A DNA stretch of 64,000 nt, taken from positions 299,672-363,671 of the forward strand of contig NZ_NJGY01000004.1 of the NCBI RefSeq assembly GCF_002250505.1, given 5' to 3'. The notes beneath the pieces are model-generated. The model was not told where the DNA came from. It saw nothing but the letters and a program-made list of their open reading frames with translations, and ran no database searches. Both the position numbers and the translations under genes were made by a program. Source of the stretch: Janthinobacterium sp. PC23-8 (GTDB lineage Bacteria; Pseudomonadota; Gammaproteobacteria; Burkholderiales; Burkholderiaceae_D). Below are positions 55,085 to 64,000 of the stretch, in pieces. Each line of letters starts with the position of its first letter. The stretch's first letter is position 1.

Positions 55085-56533
55085 ATGACAAACCAGACTT
55101 TTCTTTGGCACGATTACGAAACCTTTGGCGTGCAGCCGCGCCGCGACCGGCCGGCCCAGTTCGCCGCCATTCGCACCGACGCCGACCTGAACGAAATTGG
55201 CGAACCCATCATGCTGTATTGCCAGCCTGCCAATGATTTCCTGCCAGATCCGCAGTCATGCCTGATTACCGGCATTACGCCACAGCAATGCCTGGCCTTG
55301 GGCGTGCCGGAACACCAGTTCGCCGCCACCATCGAAGCGGCCTTTTCGGAACCGGGCACCATCGGCGTGGGCTACAACACCATCCGTTTCGACGACGAAG
55401 TGACGCGCTTTTTGTTCTGGCGCAATCTGATCGACCCGTATGCGCGCGAATGGAAAAACCATTGCGGCCGCTGGGACCTGCTCGACGTGGTGCGCATGAC
55501 GCACGCGCTGCGCCCCGAAGGCATCAACTGGCCCAAGCGCGACGACGGCCAGACCAGTTTCAAGCTCGAGCACTTAAGCAAGGCGAACGGCTTGCTGCAT
55601 GAGGCGGCGCACGATGCGCTGTCCGACGTGCGCGCCACCATCGCCCTGGCCCGCCTGATCAGGCAACAACAGCCCAAGCTGTTCGATTTCTGCCTGGCCC
55701 TGCACAAGAAGGACAAGGTCGCCAGCGAAATGGGCATGCACCTGGCCGCCGCCCAGCGCCAGCCCTTCCTGCATGTGTCGGGCATGTTCCCGGCCGAGCG
55801 CGGCTGCATCGGCGTGGTGTGGCCGCTGGCCCCGCACCCAAGCAATAAAAACGAAATCCTGGTGTGGGATTGCCAGTACGATCCAAGCGAATTGTTCACG
55901 CTGGATGCCGACACCATCCGCACGCGCCTGTTCACGCGCAACGACGCCCTGCCCGAAGGCATGACGCGCCTGCCCGTGAAAAGCGTGCACCTGAACAAGT
56001 CGCCTATGCTGGTGGGTAATTTGAAAACCCTGTCGCCGGCCATGGCCGCGCAATGGGGCATCGATATCGCCGCCGCGCTGGAAAACGGCCGCCTGGCCGC
56101 CGGCGCGCCCAATATGGACGCGATCTGGGCCGAAGTGTTCCAGCGCCCCGCCGCCGAAGGCCGCGCCGACGTCGACGAAGACCTGTACAACGGCTTTGTC
56201 AGCAACGACGACCGCCGCCTGCTCGACGCGCTGCGCCGCGATACGCCCGCCAGATTGGCCGCCGCCCGCCCCTCGTTTACCGACCAGCGCTTGCAGGAAC
56301 TGCTGTTCCGCTACCGCGCGCGCAACTTCCCGCAGACCCTGAGCGAAGCGGAAAACCAGCGCTGGGAAGAACACCGCGCCGCCCGCCTGTTCGACGGCGA
56401 AGCGGGAGCGCGCACCATCGAGATGCTGTTTACGGAAATCGACGCCCTGTCGGAATCGGTCGATGAGCGCGGCGAGGAGATTCTCGGCGAGCTCTACGAT
56501 TATGCGGAAATCGTCGCGCCGCAGAGAGACTGA
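55085..56533 (+). CDS. sbcB: Exodeoxyribonuclease I
   Basis: A 482-residue 3'-to-5' single-strand DNA exonuclease of the DEDD family. Acidic metal ligands lie in FLWHDYETFG, GVGYNTIRFDDEV and HDALSDVRATIAL; the C-terminal extension is typical of SbcB. It acts in recombination and mismatch repair. Confidence 0.95.
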   Translation: MTNQTFLWHDYETFGVQPRRDRPAQFAAIRTDADLNEIGEPIMLYCQPANDFLPDPQSCLITGITPQQCLALGVPEHQFAATIEAAFSEPGTIGVGYNTIRFDDEVTRFLFWRNLIDPYAREWKNHCGRWDLLDVVRMTHALRPEGINWPKRDDGQTSFKLEHLSKANGLLHEAAHDALSDVRATIALARLIRQQQPKLFDFCLALHKKDKVASEMGMHLAAAQRQPFLHVSGMFPAERGCIGVVWPLAPHPSNKNEILVWDCQYDPSELFTLDADTIRTRLFTRNDALPEGMTRLPVKSVHLNKSPMLVGNLKTLSPAMAAQWGIDIAAALENGRLAAGAPNMDAIWAEVFQRPAAEGRADVDEDLYNGFVSNDDRRLLDALRRDTPARLAAARPSFTDQRLQELLFRYRARNFPQTLSEAENQRWEEHRAARLFDGEAGARTIEMLFTEIDALSESVDERGEEILGELYDYAEIVAPQRD

Positions 56534-56540
56534 ATGAAAA

Positions 56541-56560
56541 ATGCCGGGCTTGCCCGGCAT
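56541..56560. terminator. Terminator between sbcB and pyrF
   Basis: ATGCCGGGC (56541-56549), loop TT, then GCCCGGCAT (56552-56560). On the minus strand it is followed by TTTTT, so it ends pyrF transcription; it may also serve sbcB. Confidence 0.85.
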
Positions 56561-56575
56561 TGTTGATGGTGCTGA

Positions 56576-57400
56576 TTACGCCGCGCGATGTTGATTGATG
56601 GCGTCGCGCGTTTCAATTGCTACCCTGCGCGCCGCATCGGTCCAGTCTTCTCCGTCTTGCGGCTTGGCATAGATGATGGCGCGCGAAGAGCTGATCATCA
56701 TGCCCATGCCATTGGCCGTCTGGCCGGCACCGACGGTGGCGGCAATATCGCCGCCCTGGGCGCCGATGCCGGGCACCAGCAGCGGCATGTCGCCGACGAT
56801 GGCGCGCACCTGCGCCAGTTCTTCCGGGAAAGTGGCGCCGACGACCAGCGCGCACTGGCCGTTCTTGTTCCATTTATCGGCCGTCAGGCGCGCCACGCGC
56901 TGATACAAAGGTATGCCGTCGGTGTCGAGGAATTGCAGGTCCGAGCCGCCCGGGTTCGAGGTGCGGCACAGGATGATCACGCCGCGGTCCGGCCACGCCA
57001 GGTAGGGATCGAGCGAATCTTCGCCCATGTAGGGGTTGACGGTGACGGCGTCGGCGCCGTAGCGCTCGAACGCTTCGCGCGCATACTGGGTGGCGGTGGC
57101 GCCGATGTCGCCGCGCTTGGCGTCGAGGATCAGCGGGATGTGCGGATAGTGCTCGCGCAGGTAGCGGCAGATATCTTCCAGCTGCTTTTCCGCGCCCAGC
57201 GCGGCGAAATAGGCGATCTGCGGCTTGAAGGCGCACGCCAGGTCGGCCGTGGCGTCGATGATGCGCGTGCAAAAGGTGGTGATGCCATCGGGCGCGTCGC
57301 GCAGTTCGGCCGGCAGCCTGGCCAAGTCCGGGTCCAGCCCCACGCACAGCAGGGAATGATTGGCCGTCCATGCGGCGGATAATTTATCGATGAAATTCAC
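56576..57400 (-). CDS. pyrF: Orotidine-5'-phosphate decarboxylase
   Basis: A 274-residue decarboxylase of the long (archaeal/mycobacterial-like) type, with the catalytic [11 protein letters not shown] near residue 92 and LCVGLDPD at the N-terminus. It makes UMP from OMP. The start codon is GTG at 57400 with AAGGTG upstream. Confidence 0.95.
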   Translation of the reverse strand: MNFIDKLSAAWTANHSLLCVGLDPDLARLPAELRDAPDGITTFCTRIIDATADLACAFKPQIAYFAALGAEKQLEDICRYLREHYPHIPLILDAKRGDIGATATQYAREAFERYGADAVTVNPYMGEDSLDPYLAWPDRGVIILCRTSNPGGSDLQFLDTDGIPLYQRVARLTADKWNKNGQCALVVGATFPEELAQVRAIVGDMPLLVPGIGAQGGDIAATVGAGQTANGMGMMISSSRAIIYAKPQDGEDWTDAARRVAIETRDAINQHRAA

Positions 57401-57500
57401 GGCACACCTTTTCTGTATTCAGTTGCAAACCCCATATTGTAACGCGCCGCGCCACCATCAAGGCCGGCGCGGCGCGGCTCAAGGCGCCACTGAAGCAGGT

Positions 57501-59114
57501 CTAATTGCCGTTTCCAGGCCCCGTGTTGCCGTACTCAAACAGCCGGTTGGCAGGCAAGGCACCCGAGGGCACCGAACTGTAAGGACGGGTGGCGGTCGAG
57601 TCCGCCCACGGGTCGAGCTTGCGGATATGCGCGCCCAGCACCGAGTTGCGGATCAGCACCTGCCCGTTCGGCGACGTGGCGCCATATGCGGCCAGGTTGC
57701 CCACGCCCTCATCCCAGGCGCGGCCCAGGTAAATCTGGCCGGCCGGCGTACCCGTTTCCGCCGTCAGGCGACTGTTGCTGATCAAAAAACCATAGCTGTT
57801 GCGGTAATCGCTGCTGGCCGCCGTGACAAAACCTGTGCCATTGCCCGTGTTCAGGGTATGGATGGTGCAATTGTCCAGCACCGCCGTGGCGCGGCCGAAG
57901 ATGAAATCCACGTCACCTTCGATATAGCTGTTTTTCACATACACGCGCGCGACCTGGTCCACATTGGCGCTCTTCATGTAGAACGTGTCCTGGTGGCCCA
58001 GCAGGCGCACGTTCTCCAGCACGATCTTGTCGCCCTGGGTCATCAGCGCCACGGCCGACTGGTTGCTGCCGGCAAAGCTGCCTTTGACGTAATCGTTGGC
58101 GATGGTCAGGTTCTTGGCCTGGAAGTCGGTGGCGGTCACGGCAAAGGTGGCGCTGCCGCTGGTGCCGACCGGACTGGCCGGCGAGCCGCCGCACTTGTTG
58201 CCGAGCGTTTTAGATGGATCGATGGTCGGATTGGCGTTGTTAAACACGATCACCGTGTGCGAGGCATCGCTGTCCAGGCTGTACAAACGGATGGCCGGCG
58301 CGCCGGTGGCGGGCAGGCACACGGTTTCGCGGTAGGTGCCCGGCTTGATGCGGATATACACGGGTGCCGCCTTGCTGCCGAGGGCGACGGCGGCGTCCAT
58401 GGCCGCCTGCACCGTGACAAAGTTGCTGGCGTCGCTCTTGCCGGCCGCATCGATCGTCAATTGCGGCGTGAACGTGGCGACGTCGCCGACGCCGGCCGTC
58501 GGGTCCCAGTTATCGACCGTCAAGCTGGCGGACGGCAAGCTCTTGCCGCCCTGCGCCAGGTAGCGCAACGGGGTCAAGTTGGCCGCCGTGGCCGCATCGA
58601 GTTGCGGCCGCCTGGCTGTCGAGGCAACGATGGGCACCGCCACCACCGTGCTGGTGCTGCAGGCGGTGCAGACCGGCGCATCGACGCCGCTGGCCGAGAC
58701 GCTGCCAACCAGCGTGGCGGCACTGGCGGTGCTGGCCGACAGCAGCACCGTGGCGCTGGCGCCGGCGGCCAGGCCGGCGGGAATGGTGCAGGTCAGCGTG
58801 CTGACGACCGGACCGCAGTCGGCGCCCTTGGCCGTCACCTGCAGGCCGCCGAGATTGGCCGGCACGCTGGCCAGCAGGGTGACGGCGCCGCTGGTGGCGC
58901 CCGGTCCCTGGTTGCTGGCCGTCATGGTCCAGGTGATGCGGTCGCCGACCGAGGCCGTGGCACGGTCCACCGCCTGGCTGACGCTGACGGCGGCCAGCGC
59001 TGCCGCCGGCGCGGCCGCAGGATGATCGCCGCCGCCGCAGGCGCCCAGCGCCAGCAGGGCAGGCAAGGCCGACAGGGTGGCGGCACGCCGCATTTTCTTC
59101 ACTTCGACAAACAT
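57501..59114 (-). CDS. Pectin methylesterase (CE8), predicted lipoprotein
   Basis: A 537-residue secreted enzyme that removes methyl esters from pectin. A lipobox LALGAC at about 21-26 suggests outer-membrane anchoring. An N-terminal DUF11-like beta domain (about 45-160) precedes the right-handed beta-helix with PGTYRE, QSAVALM, GHQDTFY, GDVDFIFG and YLGRAWDEG, all pectinesterase motifs with the catalytic Asp residues. GAGGAGA lies before the start. It is 72 bases after the polygalacturonase gene, probably one operon. Confidence 0.9.
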   Translation of the reverse strand: MFVEVKKMRRAATLSALPALLALGACGGGDHPAAAPAAALAAVSVSQAVDRATASVGDRITWTMTASNQGPGATSGAVTLLASVPANLGGLQVTAKGADCGPVVSTLTCTIPAGLAAGASATVLLSASTASAATLVGSVSASGVDAPVCTACSTSTVVAVPIVASTARRPQLDAATAANLTPLRYLAQGGKSLPSASLTVDNWDPTAGVGDVATFTPQLTIDAAGKSDASNFVTVQAAMDAAVALGSKAAPVYIRIKPGTYRETVCLPATGAPAIRLYSLDSDASHTVIVFNNANPTIDPSKTLGNKCGGSPASPVGTSGSATFAVTATDFQAKNLTIANDYVKGSFAGSNQSAVALMTQGDKIVLENVRLLGHQDTFYMKSANVDQVARVYVKNSYIEGDVDFIFGRATAVLDNCTIHTLNTGNGTGFVTAASSDYRNSYGFLISNSRLTAETGTPAGQIYLGRAWDEGVGNLAAYGATSPNGQVLIRNSVLGAHIRKLDPWADSTATRPYSSVPSGALPANRLFEYGNTGPGNGN

Positions 59115-59186
59115 GGGGGTCTCCTCTTGACTTTTTTATGGTGGTGCTGCGCGATGCGGCGTCTGCGCGCCGTTGGTGAAACAGGC

Positions 59187-60977
59187 TTATTTGTCAGGCT
59201 GGGACATCGGTGCATTTGCGGCTGGAAAGTCGACAAAGGCGGCGCCGCAGTCGTAGGCCGCCGGCGATGTGGCGCGCTGGTCCGTCACGCTGAACTGATT
59301 GCTGCCGGCGGCGGCCGTCAACACGCTGGCAAACGACACCGGGCCCGGCCCCATGCTCACGGTGGCGCTGGACGGCACGGCCTGGCTGATTTTTGTGACT
59401 GCCCAGCCCGGCAAGCTGTCAAACACCACGTTGTCGAAACGCAGCTTGTAGAGCGGCTTGCTGATGCCGGCCGACTGGTAGCCGCGCAGCAGCAGCAAGG
59501 CCTGCTTGCCGTTGTAGCGGGAACCGGCCGTGTCGAGATAGCGGAAATTGCGCACCGTAATGTCGTGCAGGTCGGGCAGCAAGCCATTTTTCGCCTCGGC
59601 CGCATCGCCGTAATAGCTGTCGATGGCGATCGGCTGCTGCACCCGGCGCACGCATACGCCATCGGCCACCACGTTCTTCACTTCACCGCCACGGCTGTCA
59701 TCGCTCTTGATGCGCAGGCCGCTGGTGGCGCCCATGTCGTAGCCGTCGATGGCCAGGTCGCGGATGCTGACGCCGTCGACGCCGCTGTCCGTTTCGCTGC
59801 CGATCGACATGCCGTGCGTAAAGTACATGCGGTTGTGCCAGATACGCAGGTTGCCGACCGGGCCGGTCTTGCCGCCGTGCGACTTGACGGCGATGCCGTC
59901 GTCGCCCACGCTGATATGGCTGTAGGCGATCAGCACGTTTTTCGACTGGCCCGGATCGATGCCATCGGTGTTCTTCACCGTTTCGGGCGTGAAGCAGGTG
60001 CTGGGCCGCTCGAGGTTGGGGGCGCCCGACACCACCGGCGTACTGCCGGCCGGGCAACGGTAGCCGGCCACCGCATACTCGAGCGATGGCGACAGCAGTT
60101 TCGCGCCCCACACCGTGACGCCATCGACGCCGCTCGACACCAGGTGAAACTTCGGCGCGTTCTGCAAGCTCAGGCGGTAAAAAGTAAAAGCGCTTCCATT
60201 GTTGACCTGCACCAGGCGCGGATTGTTCTGGCTGCTCATGGCCTTGCCGCCGGTCTTGGTCAGCGCCCCCACGTCCCACCAGCTGAGCCGGCCGGCATAG
60301 GCGCCCGACGTCAGCACGGCGCCGCCGCGGCCATCGATCACGCCGTCACCATACAGCCCGTTGCCATCGGGCGTGGTGGTGATCAGGGCCAGGCAACCGT
60401 TGTCGCTGGCCGACGCTTCACCACAGGCATTCTTGCCAGCAATCTGATAATCGGCCGGCCGGCGCGAGGCAAACACAGTCACGCCGCCGTCTATCCACAG
60501 GCTGACCTTGCCCGGCAAGGTCAAGGGGCCGGACAGGAAGGCACTCTGCCCCTGGCTGCCGGCCACCAGCTTGACCGCCTGCCCGGCAGGACAGGTGTCC
60601 AAAGCGGCCTGGATGCGCGCCGCGTCCGGCTGCGAGGCAGCCGCTGCGTCATCGAGCCTGGCGTCGAGCAGGCCAGCGGCGTTGCGCGCCAGGTTCGCGG
60701 GCAGGCTGGCGCACACGGTGGCCGGCATGGCCGGCTCGAGACCGGTCAGCGCCGCGTCATCGAGCGCGGCGGCCGGCCACAGGGCGGCGGCCGGCGTGGC
60801 CGGCGGCGTCACGGCGACTGGCACAGCGACGGCAACCGACGGCGGCGTCCCGGCAGCCGCCGGCACCTCGGTGGCGGCGGAACTGCCGCCACCGCAGGCG
60901 ATCAGCAGCACACTGGTCACTGCCAGCGCGGGTAAGTGCAGCAGAGCGCCAACTGTGCGCGGCAGCGATGTTGTCAT
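59187..60977 (-). CDS. Polygalacturonase (GH28), predicted lipoprotein
   Basis: A 596-residue pectin hydrolase. Signal sequence with lipobox LLIACG near 25-29, an Ala/Pro-rich linker, then a beta-helix with the GH28 active-site motifs NTDGID, VGDDGIAVKS, HGMSIGSE and LRIKSDD. It would cut the demethylated pectin made by the neighbouring esterase. First gene of the pair. Confidence 0.9.
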   Translation of the reverse strand: MTTSLPRTVGALLHLPALAVTSVLLIACGGGSSAATEVPAAAGTPPSVAVAVPVAVTPPATPAAALWPAAALDDAALTGLEPAMPATVCASLPANLARNAAGLLDARLDDAAAASQPDAARIQAALDTCPAGQAVKLVAGSQGQSAFLSGPLTLPGKVSLWIDGGVTVFASRRPADYQIAGKNACGEASASDNGCLALITTTPDGNGLYGDGVIDGRGGAVLTSGAYAGRLSWWDVGALTKTGGKAMSSQNNPRLVQVNNGSAFTFYRLSLQNAPKFHLVSSGVDGVTVWGAKLLSPSLEYAVAGYRCPAGSTPVVSGAPNLERPSTCFTPETVKNTDGIDPGQSKNVLIAYSHISVGDDGIAVKSHGGKTGPVGNLRIWHNRMYFTHGMSIGSETDSGVDGVSIRDLAIDGYDMGATSGLRIKSDDSRGGEVKNVVADGVCVRRVQQPIAIDSYYGDAAEAKNGLLPDLHDITVRNFRYLDTAGSRYNGKQALLLLRGYQSAGISKPLYKLRFDNVVFDSLPGWAVTKISQAVPSSATVSMGPGPVSFASVLTAAAGSNQFSVTDQRATSPAAYDCGAAFVDFPAANAPMSQPDK

Positions 60978-61166
60978 GCCCGATCTCCATGTTTACGTAT
61001 TGATATCGACTTGCCATTTTTTGTAATATATCACACAGGAATATCTGATATATCAATTATTTACAAGGCAGCCAGCATGAAGGACGGTGGCCTTATTAAA
61101 CCAACACCGTGCAAGGATTCAGGTATATTTGCCCCATTCTCTTTCCTCTCACGCACGGAACCCATC

Positions 61167-61781
61167 ATGCAAATTACCCAACAATTCACCAAATGGCTGC
61201 GCCTGGTCCTCTCTGTCACCGTAATGGCCGGCGTGCTGACCGGCTGCGGCTACAACGAGTTCCAGAGCAAGGATGAAGCGACCAAGGCCGCCTGGGGCGA
61301 AGTCGTCAACCAGTACCAGCGCCGCGCCGACCTGATCCCCAACCTGGTCAATACCGTCAAGGGCTATGCCAGCCACGAACGCGAAACGCTGGAAGCGGTG
61401 ACCAAGGCGCGCGCGGCCGCCACCAGCTTCCAGATCACGCCCGAAGTGCTGAACGATCCGGCCGCCTTCGCGAAATTCCAGCAGGTGCAAGGGCAGCTGT
61501 CGTCGGCCCTGTCGCGCCTGATGGTGGTGTCCGAGAAATATCCTGACCTGAAAGCCAATACCAACTTCCGCGACCTGCAGTCGCAGCTGGAAGGCACGGA
61601 AAACCGCATCGCCGTGGCGCGCCAGCGCTATATCGTGGCGGTGCAGGACTACAACGTGCACGCGCGCAGCTTCCCCAACAACCTGACAGCCATGATGTTC
61701 GGCTACAAGGTCAAGCCATCGTTCACGGTGGAAAATGAAAAAGCCATCTCGACGGCACCAACCGTCGACTTCGGCAAATAA
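61167..61781 (+). CDS. LemA-family protein
   Basis: A 204-residue LemA protein. The N-terminus carries a lipobox (AGVLTGCG) or anchor, followed by the helical LemA core (YQRRADLIPNLVNTVKGYASHE, LTAMMFGYKVKPSF). LemA proteins are membrane-associated, function unclear. It is followed after 2 bases by a TPM-domain gene. Confidence 0.88.
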   Translation: MQITQQFTKWLRLVLSVTVMAGVLTGCGYNEFQSKDEATKAAWGEVVNQYQRRADLIPNLVNTVKGYASHERETLEAVTKARAAATSFQITPEVLNDPAAFAKFQQVQGQLSSALSRLMVVSEKYPDLKANTNFRDLQSQLEGTENRIAVARQRYIVAVQDYNVHARSFPNNLTAMMFGYKVKPSFTVENEKAISTAPTVDFGK

Positions 61782-61783
61782 AC

Positions 61784-62605
61784 ATGGGCATCCGGGCCTA
61801 TTTTGCGCCGCTGCTGTGGGCGCTGGCGCTGCTGTGTGCGACGGCGCTGCCGGCCAGCGCCCAGCTGGCTGCCGTGCCGCCGCTGGCGGCGCGCGTGACC
61901 GACCAGGCCGCCATGCTGGACGACAAACAGAAGGCCTCGCTGGAAGCCGTGCTGGCCGACTATGAAGCACGCACCGGCAGCCAGATCGCCGTACTGCTGG
62001 TCAAGTCAACCGAGCCCGAAGCGATCGAGCAGTACAGCATCCGCGTGACGGACGCCTGGAAGCTGGGCCGCAAGGGCGTCGATGACGGCGTGCTGCTGCT
62101 CGTTGCCAAAGACAATCCCTCGTCCCTGCGCCGCTTGCGCATCGAAGCGGGCCGTGGCGTGCAAGGCGTGCTGACCGATGCGCAATCGAAACGCATCTTG
62201 CAAGACGTGATTGCGCCCCATTTCAAGCAGCAGGATTATTATGGTGGCCTGGTGGCCGGCGTGGGCGCGATCGCCACCCTGCTGAACCAGGAGCAATTCC
62301 CTGCCCCCGCCAGGCAAGCCGCACCTGCAACGGCAGACGCAGGCGGCCTGGGCTTCTGGCTGCCGCTGCTGTTCTTCGGTTTCCTGGTGGTACTGACCAT
62401 GTTCCGTTCGCGTGGCGGGCCGAATCGTTTGCAGCGCGGCAGCAACTGGACCAGCGGCGCCACCGGCGTGGTGCTCGGCAGCATCCTCAGCCAGGCCATG
62501 CATCAGCGTGGCGGTGGCGGCGGCTTTGGCGGTGGTGGTGGTGGTGGCGGCTTTGGCGGCGGCGGTGGCGGCTTTGACGGCGGCGGCGCCTCGGGAGACT
62601 GGTAA
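61784..62605 (+). CDS. TPM-domain (YgcG-like) secreted membrane protein
   Basis: A 273-residue protein: signal peptide ending near ASAQ, TPM domain (about 35-165, ARVTDQAAMLDDKQKASLE, GRKGVDDGVLLLVAKD), a membrane helix near 187-205 and a Gly-rich tail ending GGGASGDW. This is the YgcG layout, often encoded with LemA. Confidence 0.85.
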   Translation: MGIRAYFAPLLWALALLCATALPASAQLAAVPPLAARVTDQAAMLDDKQKASLEAVLADYEARTGSQIAVLLVKSTEPEAIEQYSIRVTDAWKLGRKGVDDGVLLLVAKDNPSSLRRLRIEAGRGVQGVLTDAQSKRILQDVIAPHFKQQDYYGGLVAGVGAIATLLNQEQFPAPARQAAPATADAGGLGFWLPLLFFGFLVVLTMFRSRGGPNRLQRGSNWTSGATGVVLGSILSQAMHQRGGGGGFGGGGGGGGFGGGGGGFDGGGASGDW

Positions 62606-63126
62606 TGACTGAACAGCTGACATTCGGGCAGCGCTGCGGGCGTGCCCTGAAACACTGGCGCACCAGAGCGGCCACGGCCAGGGCGGCGTTTCCGGAAACC
62701 ACCCTGAAAGCGATCGAAACGGCGATTGCCGAAGGCGAGCAAATCCATCGCGCCGAAGTGCGCCTGATCGTCGAGGCGGCGCTGACGCCAGGCATGGCAT
62801 ACAAGGGCGTGAGCAACCGCGACCGCGCGCGCGAATTGTTTGCCCACTACGGCGTGTGGGATACGGAAGACAATTGCGGCGTGCTGATCTATATCAATCT
62901 GGCTGCGCACCAGGTCGATATCGTGGCCGACCGCCATGTGGGGCGCCGCATCGCGCCCGAACAGTGGCAAGCCATCTGCCGTACCATGACGACCGGTTTT
63001 GCCAGTGGCAACTACCACGACAGCAGCTTGCAGGCACTGGGAGAACTGAACAGCTTGCTGCAGCACCACTTCCCGGCTTCGGGCGAGCGCAGCAATCAAT
63101 TACCGAACGAAGCCATCCTTCTCTGA
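62605..63126 (+). CDS. TPM-domain protein
   Basis: A 173-residue second TPM protein without signal peptide, with EIHRAEVRLIVEAAL-like (QIHRAEVRLIVEA), DNCGVLIYINLAAHQVDIVADR and a short C-terminus. Its ATG shares a base with the previous stop (TAATG). LemA-TPM-TPM is a known gene order of unclear role. Confidence 0.82.
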   Translation: MTEQLTFGQRCGRALKHWRTRAATARAAFPETTLKAIETAIAEGEQIHRAEVRLIVEAALTPGMAYKGVSNRDRARELFAHYGVWDTEDNCGVLIYINLAAHQVDIVADRHVGRRIAPEQWQAICRTMTTGFASGNYHDSSLQALGELNSLLQHHFPASGERSNQLPNEAILL

Positions 63127-63136
63127 CAGCGTACTT

Positions 63137-63901
63137 ATGAAACTAAGCAATAAAACCGCCATCGTCACGGGCGCCACGCAAGGCATCGGCCTGGCCTGCG
63201 CCAGCCGCCTGATCGCCGAAGGGGCGCAAGTGATGCTGGTCGATATCAAGGAAGCGGGCGCCGCAGCGGCCGCCGCGCTGGGACCGCAGGCGCACTTTTT
63301 CTGCGCCGACGTCAGCCAGAAAGCAGATGTCGACGCCATGATGACGGCCACCCTGACGCGCTTCGGCCAGGTCGACATCCTGATCAATAACGCCGGCGTA
63401 ACCCATGCCGCCGATTTCCTCGACGTGACCGAAGACGATTTCGACCGCGTGCTGCGCATCAACCTGAAATCGATGTTCCTGTGCGGCCAGGCCGTGGCGC
63501 GCGAGATGGTCAAGCGCCGCAGCGGCGTCATCATCAATATGTCGAGCGTGAATGCGGAACTGGCAATCCCGAACCAGGTGCCATACGTGGTGTCGAAAGG
63601 CGCGATCAACCAGCTGACCCGTGTGATGGCACTGAACCTGGCGCCACACGGCGTGCGCGTGAACGGCATCGGCCCCGGCACCATCCTGACGGAACTGGCG
63701 AAACAGGCGGTATTGTCGAGCCCGCAAGCGCGCCATACCATCCTGTCGCGCACGCCGCTGGGCCGCTGCGGCGAACCGGAAGAAGTGGCCGGCATCGCCG
63801 CCTTCCTGGCCAGCGACGACGCCAGCTACATGACGGGCCAGACGATTTATGCCGATGGCGGGCGCATGGCGCTCAACTACACGGTGGCCGTACAGGAATA
63901 G
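63137..63901 (+). CDS. Short-chain dehydrogenase/reductase
   Basis: A 254-residue classical SDR. Cofactor loop TGATQGIG near 10-17, NNAG near 88-91, catalytic Ser in NMSSVNAE and YVVSK (Tyr-x-x-x-Lys). Resembles FabG-like or sugar/alcohol dehydrogenases; substrate unknown. It begins 10 bases after the TPM gene. Confidence 0.87.
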   Translation: MKLSNKTAIVTGATQGIGLACASRLIAEGAQVMLVDIKEAGAAAAAALGPQAHFFCADVSQKADVDAMMTATLTRFGQVDILINNAGVTHAADFLDVTEDDFDRVLRINLKSMFLCGQAVAREMVKRRSGVIINMSSVNAELAIPNQVPYVVSKGAINQLTRVMALNLAPHGVRVNGIGPGTILTELAKQAVLSSPQARHTILSRTPLGRCGEPEEVAGIAAFLASDDASYMTGQTIYADGGRMALNYTVAVQE

Positions 63902-64000
63902 AGGGCTGGCGCAGTTATATCAAAAAACGATAATAGATATCTGAAAATACCATTAGACATATATCGTGCAGCGCAGCATAATGCACCTGTCTCCACTATT
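63902..64000. other. Right-edge intergenic sequence
   Basis: 99 bases without a gene. It is AT-rich up to 63970, then TGCAGCGCAGCA and TGCACC. TGC/GCA-rich elements of this kind precede phasin genes in some betaproteobacteria, but the next gene is outside the window. Confidence 0.35.

Noticed and set aside
57360-60935. A 1191-codon open frame on the plus strand
   Set aside because: It lies antisense to the pectinesterase and polygalacturonase genes, whose domains and signals are clear. Its composition (Arg, Gly, Ala, His) is that of a high-GC shadow frame.

Overview
The window is high-GC, densely coded DNA from a betaproteobacterium. The gene set (rpsP-rimM-trmD-rplS, a DUF3579 protein, a CobD/CbiB-like protein beside a CoA pyrophosphatase, an ExeA/GspB pair, a Zur/ZnuD pair and many TM2, glycine-zipper and LemA/TPM proteins) fits the family Oxalobacteraceae (Janthinobacterium, Massilia or Duganella type). 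This is inferred from gene content and codon usage; no rRNA is present to confirm it. I saw no tRNA, rRNA, CRISPR array, complete insertion sequence or prophage.

Layout. 1-2.8 kb: secretion-accessory ExeA/GspB genes and small proteins. 2.8-5.5 kb: an amino-sugar (nag) operon whose third gene, a SIS-domain deaminase, is broken by an internal deletion. 5.7-7.1 kb: a TPR protein. 7.1-9.1 kb: a lower-GC accessory patch with a HEPN-like protein and two kinds of intergenic repeat. 9.1-15.1 kb: conserved housekeeping genes, including the rpsP-rimM-trmD-rplS operon. 15.1-19.2 kb: acyl-CoA dehydrogenase and electron-transfer flavoprotein, with palindromic operator-like sites upstream of etfB, then a TusA-like protein. 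19.4-24.8 kb: alaS, then zur and a divergent znuD sharing an intergenic palindrome. 24.8-30.1 kb: a phosphodiesterase, a LytS/LytTR two-component system, small proteins and an MFS transporter. 30.2-35.1 kb: two LysR regulators, then a CitMHS transporter with two AtuA-type genes. 35.1-42.4 kb: a leftward run of eight genes, four for an oligopeptide/nickel-type ABC transporter preceded by four forming an uncharacterised J-domain operon. 42.6-46.4 kb: glnS and an orphan CHASE sensor kinase. 46.6-47.3 kb: a protein with a WHxH motif and six near-identical nine-residue tandem repeats. 47.4-57.4 kb: a small HTH protein, redox genes, transporters, a hibernation factor, a diguanylate cyclase, sbcB and pyrF. 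57.5-61 kb: a pectin methylesterase and a polygalacturonase, both predicted lipoproteins. 61.2-63.9 kb: a LemA-TPM-TPM cluster and a short-chain dehydrogenase.

Functional themes are amino-sugar and pectin use, fatty-acid electron transfer, zinc acquisition under Zur, and peptide/metal and organic-acid uptake. The features most worth follow-up are the nine-residue repeat protein at 46.6 kb, the J-domain operon at 39.8-42.4 kb, the deleted nag deaminase, and the accessory patch at 7.1-9.1 kb.
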